Assembly (NCBI RefSeq): GCF_905475395.1
Contig: NC_058340.1
Location: 70,224,181-70,288,180, forward strand
Length of the DNA: 64,000 nt
Reading direction: 5' to 3'
Origin: Chrysoperla carnea
Taxonomy: Eukaryota; Arthropoda; Insecta; Neuroptera; Chrysopidae
The notes below the pieces were generated by a model that had not been told where the DNA came from, searched no databases, and saw nothing but the letters and a program-made list of their open reading frames with translations. This document shows positions 24,401-35,400 of the stretch, piece after piece. The translations under genes and the position numbers were made by a program. Each line of letters begins with the position of its first letter. Within the stretch, counting starts at the first letter, position 1.

Positions 24401-27400
24401 TAACTCGCAACCCAACTCACACGAAAGCTGCTGGCTGCATTCGCCTGCTTACATGATCGCGGGTAATATCGTTTCTGGCGCGAAACCGAGTGAGATGAAT
24501 GCGGTGGATCGCACAGTATATAGTAACTCACATGATACGTTTATACAATGACAGAAACTTTCAACTACTGTTTAGAAGAACTCGTATTCTAAGCCGTACT
24601 GTGTAAACCTTAGTCAAAATATGGTTGAGAGCAAGTCACATTATGAATCTTGCTTCACCTTTCGCCGCAGTCAGGTTTACTTTTTTATTTACAATACGGT
24701 GTCTGGCTATCGCCATATTAAATTTAGTTTTTTTAGAGCGCCAAATAGGCACATTCAAACAAACATACATAGACTTGACATTACTCTCCTTTGCGTCACG
24801 CAGTCGTGTAAAAATATAATAAAACGGTATAAAAACAGTAGGAACAATTTAGCCGTGCATGCAACGAATGGCTAAATTTTTCTTAAAATAAAATTGCTAA
24901 AAAATAGAAAGTTAGAAAAACAATTACATTTTTTCTAAAATGAATATTTTTTTTATTAAAAGATAATAAAAATATGATAATAAATATGATCATATTATCA
25001 AATAGAAAATATCATATTTGATAATATGATTATGAAGCTACAAAGATTTTTTTGTCTCTGTTTTTTTCATATAAGTATTTTTATAAAAATCATAAAACAT
25101 ATAATAAATGAAAAGAACATTTGGGAGACCCATTAAAGCCCCTGCTAGTTTTGGTGCTTGGCATGAAGGTGTCAATGATGTTAAATAATGTAATATCATT
25201 ATTGTGAACTGTACCTAAAACAAAAAAGACCAAGTGTATGGTCACTTATAGTGGGGTTCGTTCCACACTGTTCAGAACTGTCAATATTTTTTTTTTTTTA
25301 ATTTAAAAGATAATAAAAATATGATAATATTTTCAAATATGATCATTAATACAGATAATAGAGAAGTCCGCTGCACTCTTCCATAATGCACTAATTTGCA
25401 GAAGTTATTATACCATGTACATATGAAATATGTCAAGGTATACTAAGTTTTGTCCCAAGTTTGTAATGCTTAAAAATATTGATGATACAAAATTTTTGTA
25501 TAGGTTATCATAAAATCACCCAATTAGTACATTCGCCCGTCACCTCGATAACTTAAAAACGAAGTAAGATATCAAGCTGAAATTTGTATAGAGTGCTGAG
25601 GACGTAAAAAGTGTGGTAGAGGTCGAAAATGAGCAACATAGGTCAAGGTCTTGGGACCGTAAGACCCGTCTTGTAAACCGTTAGAGATATAACAAAATTA
25701 TAGTGTAAATAATGTTTCTTATAAAAAAATAAACAACTTTTGTTTGAAACATTTTTTCGTAAATATCATGTGCTGAATGTAAATGCGCAAAATTGTTATA
25801 ATTTTGGAGCGTGTTAGTGTCGCCATTGTGAGGAAGACCGTTACGGCCTATATCTCCGGAATAGCAATAACCTTTATTGTAGATAATTCAATTTCCTATC
25901 TTTTTTTGCTGAATAATGTTTTTTCTATCACTTACCGTTTACGACTTATTAAAAAATCTCTATTATCTGTAATACATATTTGATAATATGATTATGAAGC
26001 TACAAAGATTTGTTTGTTTCTGATTTTTTCATATAAGTATTTTTATAAAAATCATAAAACATATAATAAAGGAAAATAACGTTTGGGAACGCCATTAATG
26101 TTGGTACTAATTTTGGTACTGGACATGAAGATGGCAATGATGTTAAATAATGTAATATCATTATTGTGAACTGTACCTAAAACAAAAAAGCCCTAGTGTA
26201 TGGTAATTTGTGGTGGGGTTCGTTCCACACTGCTCAGAACTGTCCTTTTGAGGATGTTCATTCTGATGAAATTTATATAAAAAGGTAAAATAAAAGTTTT
26301 CTTACCATTTGTATAATTGTTAACGATTGTTTCCATTTTATTAGTCGTTGTTGCATTTTTTTCCCGAATAATGCCAAGAAATAGTAGGTGTACATTAAAA
26401 CATGTACAAAACAGTTGATTAACATTGGAAATGTGGCCATTCCACCTAAAACATTAATGGATTTTTTCGTAATTACTATTTATTTCCACATATTTTAATA
26501 TTTTTAAAATTCCCCCCAATTTCTTATTATAATTTTATTTTGGACAAACTAACTTAGAATATTTTTAAATTATAATAAAATTGTTTAGGAATCGAACTCG
26601 TGGCCTCTCCCATATTTCTATAATTTCCTTATTTTAACTTTTCTCATTTCCGATTTCTACATTGAGCGTAAATTGCCTTCTTCTCCTCTAGCGCTAATAC
26701 TATTTGCATCAATAATTGAAATGGAAAATACACACATTCGGGGAGAATCGAATCCACGAACTCTTGCATGTTTGAAAGTACGCTACCTCTGCCCCACCGT
26801 ACTCCCATTTAGACCAATAGAATAAAAAGCATAATTTTAGGTCCATGCATATATGGTTAAAACTAATACCTGCGAAATATTTCGCCCCAATCCATACAAG
26901 TGATAATGTGGATACATGATGGTAAACATGTAAAAATGAGATTTGTTTTTTCTTTTTACGTAACACAAAGAATACTGTCTCAATTAAATCCACCATTTTT
27001 AACATAAATAACCACCATACGGTTTTTGCCATACGCATTTGATCGGGATCTGTTGTGTATAACACTGGCTGACAACCCCATGAATATGTTGTTAACCAAC
27101 CACTTATTAGTATCTAGAACAAAAAGCAACATTTAAAAAATATATAACTTGGATCCTTTGGAGCTTGCCATATGCTAGCAGGGATTGCAAATTACAAATA
27201 AAATCGTTTCTTAACTTACCGAATAACAGATAATAGCATTTGCAAATACTTGAAATAGATTATAAAATGCAATAATTTTTTTCAAATTGTATGGCTTCCT
27301 ACTTTCCATATATTGTGGACCGAGTTTATATATTACATATAAATAACCAATTATTGTTATCACCAATGGAACAGGACTGTCCATAAATGGCCATTGTTCC

Positions 27401-30400
27401 ACACGTTTATCTGTAAAAACAAATTATGACAGAATTAGACGAGGGAATAATAATAATACTTCTCTCAGTAGTATATTGGTTAATCGCCTGATTCGCGGAA
27501 TAAACTCCCCAAAGTTAGCCGAGTGAAGCACTCACTACCATGTTCTCGTTTTACTTCACAATAGCGTTGCCAACTCAGTGGTTTTACCACTAAAACTAGT
27601 AGGCTAATACCTATCCCTATATATTATCTCTAAATGTGAAGGATGTTTGTTTATTTGTTACGCTTCCACGCAAAAACTAGCGAATGGGTTTGAATGAAAC
27701 TGTACAACAATATAGTTCATATATCAGAATAACACATGAGCTATAATTTATAAAGATATAAGTATTTTAAATAAAAAAAGTTTTCACTGTTAAGCTTAGT
27801 CAAGCGGGCGGGTATCAAGCTAGTATATCTTAATTATGCAAGTAAAGTTGTTTGTTTGTTACGCTTTCACGCAAAAACCAAAGGATGAATTTGAATGAAA
27901 CTAGACAATAATATAGCTCGTACTTCAGAATAGTACATGAGCTATATATAATTTATAAAGATATATTTAAACAAAAATAAAACACTTATATTTATTGTTT
28001 TATCATTTCAACCAAGGTTTCCAGACATACTTCTTACATTAAAAAAAAAAAATTGAAAACTGATACATTTTAAGAACGTGATTTTGTTAATAAAATTAAC
28101 CATAATCAATTACAAAAACTTTTGAATAACAATGCTTTGTAAAAACAAAAACAGCTATTGAACTAAACAAGTAATCGCGAGATTATACGCAAAACTTGGC
28201 AGCCTGTGGAATGCCTTCCGTAAAAATTCAATAGTCATGGCAGGCCATCACCGATTTGAAGCCGATTAAAATTAGCATGTCTGTGTTGCTATCCATTGCT
28301 GAGTGATTCAACTCCTCGAAGCATTTAAAAATAATTCTCGATCAGAATCTTGAGGGGCTTGATTACAAAACAAAGATTTCTGCTTATAAAATTTCGACAC
28401 CCTTTAAGTAATCTTTATGTCGATACCCACGTATAACGTCACTAGTGGATATCTTCCTGTTTGTTTAAACGTTCATATATTGCATACAAATATAGATCTT
28501 TAAAAACTAACTTCACTTTTTTCTTCGTAAAGTGAAAATTCTTCATCCGATGTGATACAAAAAACTTAGGCCGAACCCTATTCTAAAAGTAGGCAAGAGG
28601 AAAAGTAACATCTTTCAAATTTTTGACCTGTTAAAATAAGAATTTAAATGGAAGTTGACTCTGGGTCAAGTTCAAATTATGAATAAATATTTTTTGAAAA
28701 ATTTTTCGAATGCCACTTCGGTGAAACTCTTATATCTACCCGTTTTCGAGCCTGTTTTAATTCACAATCAGTGAACCTGTTTCATGAAATACTGCATGGC
28801 TATAATTTTTAAAACGAACGAAACTGTGATATTTTTTCTTCTTTCCGGCTGAGATTCAATTTTTATTTAGATACTGTAAAATTTTTATTTAAGCCTTAAT
28901 GTCTGTGTAAATTCTATGACGATCTTTTGAGTCAATCTCTATTTTACTTTAGCAAGAATTTTAGTGCCAAGAGTTTCAAATTTCATAGAATTTTCTCGAA
29001 GGAATAAGGTATCAATCGAAAGATGATCAAACAAACACGCATTCACATTTCTAATACTAAGTAAAGATATATATATATATAAATAAATAAAAGTAATTAC
29101 CTGTAAGTTCGTGGAATACGAAATTATATTTTTCAGCAATAGTTGCCATTTTGATCCCCCAATTATTTTTTAAAAAAACAGTCTAAGAACTACTAAATTG
29201 CATAATTTATGTCACCAACGTGCATGTACCATTTCTCGGTCAGAAAAGAAACGGTGTTCAATCAATAAATAACTGATCGAATTTTTAAAAATATTGATAT
29301 GATGTTTAGCAATATAAATTTGTTTTTTCACATTTTCATGGCGTGACGTATGGTGTATTGTATTATTAAATCATGCTTTATACTACCTGCTGTATTCAGG
29401 ATTACTACCAAGTTTTTTTTCCGATATTTATACTTTAAATTGAATTGTTTAGGAAGAAATTCGTCCGAATTTTCAACAATTGTATTTTTGCGAATTAAAA
29501 AAATTATGTTTTATCATTTTCTGGCCCGCTTTTAGTTTGTAAGTCGAAAGCGAGCCCTTAGCGAAAGAAAACTCCACATAATCCTATAGGAGAAAATTGT
29601 AAATTTGTTCTAGTTTAAGAATCTTTTTTATTTTTTCAAATATCTCTATTAAAACTTGAGTTATTGTAATCGAACTCGAATGTATGATGAAAAAATCTTT
29701 AAATCGTGTATAGACAAACTTTGAAAAGCTATATCTTCGAAACTATCCTCCCTATAAAAACCGGCTTGATCTACAATTATTGCAAATTATTTTTAACTTA
29801 ACTTTCTTTAAAAATAAACTAAAGTTTTGATGAAAAACCAGCCCTTCCAAGTCAAAATCGGCAAAAACTGAAATAAGGTCAAAATTTTAGAGGTTTATCT
29901 TATTTTTCGGCATGATCCGGTCGTTTGCCGAGGTCGAAAACTTGGATTTAACATTACCATTACGTTGAAAACAACAAACATACTTAATTTGATGCAACGT
30001 TCACTCCCTTTTCAGATTTTCTTTCGCCAAGGGCTCGCTTTCGTCTTATAAACAAAAGCGGCCTAGAAAAATGATAAAACTTAATACTTACAATCGTACT
30101 AACTTCGTTGCTATTGCATAAAACGCATTTTTATGTACATAACACTAAAATAGAGATTCATATCTTTAAAATTAGTACCTTAAAGTACAAAAATATTATT
30201 AATTGGCCAATCTACGGACGTTTCAAACCAAACGCTTAGCGCTGACCTAATGCAATATCATTTTCGTTTACGGTCGTATCAAGACGAAAAAAAAAAAAGA
30301 AATATTTAGAATAAAATTGGACTGAACTGTTTAGAAAAATTTTCAATAGTTTAGGAGGTATGGCCGTATAAACAATTAAATTGTTTATAAAGATTTTTTC

Positions 30401-32480
30401 CCCCCACTCTGATCGATAAGCAAGTTGAAAATTCGGATTCAGCGGGTCGAAATACACTCCTTGTTAGGTGGGACCTATTGATGCACACGAAATCCACTCA
30501 GCGCCTGTACTATTTGTCATGCTTTTAACTAATGAATATCTTAAGAAAATTAGCCTTTTAATAGTTCAACGCAAACTTTAACATCCCAAATCTAAAAAAT
30601 TTAACATAAGGGGTATTAAACAATTTTTGCTGGTTATGAAGGGCATTAATGATAATGCATATTCACCACGATTTAAAGATTTTCTTAAGAAAACGTTCCT
30701 TCTCGAGAAACGTCCCTAATACACAGGGACTGTTATTTGAATCATATAAATGAGACTTTATCGAAAACATTTTTTAGCTATTTCATGAAAAAAGCCAAAA
30801 GACAAAAGTACAATTTATTGAATAAATGTATAATTTAAATGAAATAAAAACGCATTATGTGAAAAAAATATTAATTTCCTGAACCATTACGCGCTATTCT
30901 CTTTCATTACGTAAATCGTTTGTTTGTAAATGAACATTAGTGACTGGGCTTTTTCAAAATATTCTAATACACAATAGCCCTGGAGCCGGTGACAGTAAAA
31001 CTGCACTTACACGGATTTCGAAATTTCACATATGAATCAATACTATTTAACGATACAGCCAGGATTTTTTTTATTTTTTTACTGGTGTGGCAGATATTTT
31101 GGTCAAGTGTTGTCACACCGAGATATTTCGGAAGTAGAACTCAAAACGAACAAATTAAAAAAAAAAAGAAAGTAATTCCGCGATAAGGGTAAAATTTTAT
31201 TGGCTTTATATATTAAAAGTCGGTGTGACAGACCTTTCTGCTACGATAAGAGCTGTCACACCTCCTGAAAATAGATAAAATTTGCAACAAAATGATCTCT
31301 CTTAATTTCCATGAAAGTGCAAAATACTTTTTATTCGCTTAGGCGCTACGATGCCACAGACAGACAGACACGCACACAAACACACATAGCGGTCAAACTT
31401 ATTAAGCGAGCTCCCCTGGCACACCTAGTCCATATTGTACCAATCGTTAAATAGCATTGATTCATATGCGAAATTTCGAAATCCGTGTAAGTGCAGTTTT
31501 ACTGTCACAGGCTCCCCACTTACAACAAAAATTTATTAAAGAATTTTATTAGGTCTAGAACTGAACGTAATATTTGACACGAATTTCAGAGAATTTCAAA
31601 ACGGCTGACAAATATGATAATATTTCCTCTACGTAAATTTTTATTGTCAGAGGTGATTTCCGTTTCAGAGTATCCGGAAAATTTTCAATTGAATTGCAAT
31701 AAAAAAATGCAAAAATCATTCAATTCGATACTCATAATAAGGTGTCTATCGTTCCACATCTAAAATATTGAAATTTTTAAAATGTCGAGCAACGGATATT
31801 TTGAGATTGAATTTTTCAATCTCGCATTCAGACAAAACAAATTGCTTACTGATTATTTTATTTTTCTTAACCCCCGAACTATAAAAAGGGGTTGCATAAG
31901 TTTGACCGCTATATGCGTCTGCCTCTCTATGGCATCGAAGCGCATCGTTTCGTTTGAAAGGTAATTTAATGGGGAGTGTTCTTAGCTATGTTTCAAGTGC
32001 GAGTTTATGGTTCCGTATCCGGAACAACTAAAAAATAGGCGATGATCCTCAAAATGGGATCAGTTTGGAGAATTCTCTAAGGAAAAAGATCATTTAATGG
32101 AGAGTGTTCTTAGATACGTTTCAAGTACGAGTATAGAATTTCGTATCCGAAAAAATTCTCGGAGGTTTTCTAAATTTTGTAAATTTCACTTGGATAGGTA
32201 TAAATTTTCTTTATTGTTGACCAAAGATTATTCAGGCAGCCTATATATTTTATAGAAATTTTTTTCTTATTTGTTTCAGTCAAAAGAGAAAATGATGCGA
32301 GGTGTAAGGCGAGGCTGTGTGCGATTAAAAGGTGCTATAATTGGTATCGACGACGAGGATGATAGTACGTTTACAATCACCGTCGACCATAAAACATTTC
32401 ATTTTCAAGCACGCGATGCAGAAGAACGTGAAAGTTGGGTGCGGGCATTAGAAGACACAATATTACGACATGTATTTCGT
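21484..32480 (+). CDS. OSBPL9: ORP9 exons 1-2: PH domain
   Basis: Exon 1 (36 codons, ends TAT ACT|GTAAGT) and exon 2 (32,280-32,480, 67 codons) encode one pleckstrin-homology domain. It runs from the [16 protein letters not shown] first strands through [20 protein letters not shown] to the closing tryptophan helix ([16 protein letters not shown]). In ORP9 this domain binds phosphoinositides on the Golgi/endosome side. The two halves are separated by a 10.7-kb intron containing an opposite-strand gene. Confidence 0.93.
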
Positions 32481-35400
32481 GTAAGTAATTTTAATATGCT
32501 CTTTAAATTTAATTTCAGACACGAAAATTTCTAACATAAAGCGAGACAACTTTCAAATAGATTTATCGTTATATAAGGAGTAGGGTTTAAAATTATTGTT
32601 CGCACAAGCAGTACGATGAAGTCTGCGATATAAGTAGTAAGATTTTGTTATCCAAATCATACTTACCTGGCGTAGAGGTTACCGTGATCAACAAGGCGGT
32701 TCCCCCAGGGTGAGGCTTTTCCATTGCACTACGGTTAGGCTGACCCTTGCGATAATCCCTAATGTGGATAACTCGGGCGTGTAATTTTTGGTAGTCGGGA
32801 CTGCGTTCGCGCTATCCCGGTCTCATGTTAATCTAAAAATATCTAATCTTGATTTCAAATGCTCCAAGCATCAATGCTTGCCTACTGGCTTTCAGTTAGT
32901 TTAATCAAAATCGTTAATATTGTCCAAAATTTGACGTTTTTTTGGTATATTCATTATCCATATAACCATATACAACAAAATGTTTTAAAATCATATTATT
33001 TAAGGAAATTAGAGATTACAAGACGATTTCAAGGGTTCAGTTGTATATTTACAAATTTATATTGTGTATGCTTGTTTTAACATGCGTGAAATTTCCAACA
33101 TTACAACAATTATTTGTCTTTTTCTCTGCCTAAAATAAGCTGTAAAATTTTCATATAAATCCGCCAAGTTTATCTTCAACCAAGAGTCCATAAAATGTGT
33201 TGCGAAAATTACAAAAAAAGGTTGCCGTTATTATTTTCCACCAAATAGGGCCTACTTTGAAAGCAACTAAATAATTCATGTTGGTGATGGGGTAATTAAG
33301 GACGTTCCCAAAGAAATTACCTAAATGTTCCAGTATTTTTTTTTTTGGATAAAACTACGGTACCCTAAATACTTTTAAAACGTTTTGATATGAGACAAAT
33401 TTGTACAAAAATTGATTCATTATTGACAATAAATATTTATTATCACAATTCTTTACTGCCGGAACCCCCCAACGTTCTCCTTTCATTTTGGAAAAGAAGT
33501 AATTTGAGAAACCATTGTTCGAAGACAAACAACTTTTTCTGTCTGTATGTCATTGTGTAAAAATTTGTTAGTTTTTATCATGAGAATTTAATATTAATTT
33601 TTCATATTTTTAAAATTAATTACCAAAATTAATTAAAATGTCGGTAAGTTTTAAAAAATAAAATTGCCTTGGGGAAAAATAAATGCAATTTTTTTTAACT
33701 TGTTTAATATTGTTGAAATTTTTTTTAGGGGTGTTCATTTTTGACGGTTTTGAATAAATCTTCCTCAATAATAAAACTGGGAACATTTCTGAGAAAAGTG
33801 GATTTAAAACCGTTTTTCCAAATATGAATAGTTTTCATTTTAAAGTATGTTCGGATAAAATTTGTGCATCTTTCAATAAAAATAAAGTGAATTTCATACA
33901 AACGATGGTCATAGTTTGTCCAAGAGCAAATGTTTCTTAAAAACATTGTTCGAATTATTATTCTCTTGACATGAATCCAACAAACGCTGGTTCGATTCCA
34001 CGATAGGACATTTTTTTAATTCTCTTAATATGAATAAAATTTTTCTAAGTATATTCTAAAAACAAACAGCTTTCAATTAAAATGTCCTAAATTTAGCAAA
34101 TTCTACCTTTAGAGAATTATCCATCTAACTTGAACGTATTTTTTTCAGATGAAATGGGAGTGTAATCGAACACAACCGTCAATTGCCGATTTCGATAATA
34201 AAGTTGCTGAAGCGGACGCATATTTACAAATAATGATTGATCAAACTAAGGTAATTAAAAACTTTTGGAACTAATTCATAAATAATTGGAAAGTTAATAT
34301 TAAAAGTTCTTTTTTTTCTAGGCAATTGAAGAACAAATACCAAATATAACGGATTTAGAAGAACAAGAAAAATATAAAATGTTACAGGATCAATCAAATG
34401 TAAGTATCTTGAGAAATAGCGAAAGAGACCATTGCCTGTATGTCCTTACATATTTTAAGCATTCTCAATCTAGGCCGTAAGATCGATACCCAGAATTATG
34501 TGCCTCATTTTCTAGCTTCTACTTCACAGGGGACTGAAAATCATTTAGGTGTTCACTGAAATGAAGAAAAATTTGCAAGTGAACTGCGTGTTTTTGATTT
34601 TCAGTCCCTAAATGTCAATTCACAGGCTTTTATACCGTCAATATTATGTATGCCAAGCAGGGCCTGATTAAACATTTGAGGGGCCCTGGATCGCATGCTC
34701 GCTTATTCCATCAGCCATTTGCTGAATGATTTTTTCACATATTTTTTTCATTTGCTTGTTTGTACAATCTGACACAAAGAGTGATTCTCTCTCATCTCTG
34801 TATGGCAGTAATTATGTGACCATAGACATAGAAAATAAAGCGTTCTCGATCTAGCTGTCAAATAAAGTGTTACAAAAAATTATGTGGGATTTACGGGGGA
34901 CTCGTAATTCTGATGTTCCTAGGGCCTAAAAAATGGTTAAAGGCGACCCTGCTTTCTCTTTCAAAGACTTTAGTGCATATGCTTTCTGAGACATTATAAA
35001 TATTTACTTACATTTGAAATTTTTATTTTCAGACTATGCTCGACAACATTAAACATTCCATTGTATTACTTCAAATTGCAAAGGTATTTTTTTCTTTTTA
35101 TATGATATTTATTTTCAGAATTATCCTAAAAGGGGATTTCCTATATCATTCTCTGGCTCTCTGAAACTTTTGACTCAAAACCTACAAAAATCGTGTTCAA
35201 CACTAATTAAGCCGAGAAAATCCTCAAAAATTTGTTTTTAAGAATTTGACGGAAAAATAGGGTGATTTTGACACAGAAAATATAAAAATCGAGTTCATTT
35301 AATGATTGGATGATACAAATTTATTACTTCTTTACCGCTCTCCGAATCCACAATAGAGAATATTCATGTATTGTTTTTATATTTTTAATTCATTGTTTAC

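Noticed and set aside
23975-24551. Three similar 62-codon frames in a row
   Set aside because: They are the same chance frame repeated by the 182-bp satellite; no domain, and both strands open equally.
25038-26176. Possibility that 5a and 5b belong to two tandem elongase genes
   Set aside because: No start, histidine-box or other upstream ELOVL exon lies between them; only the last exon is repeated.
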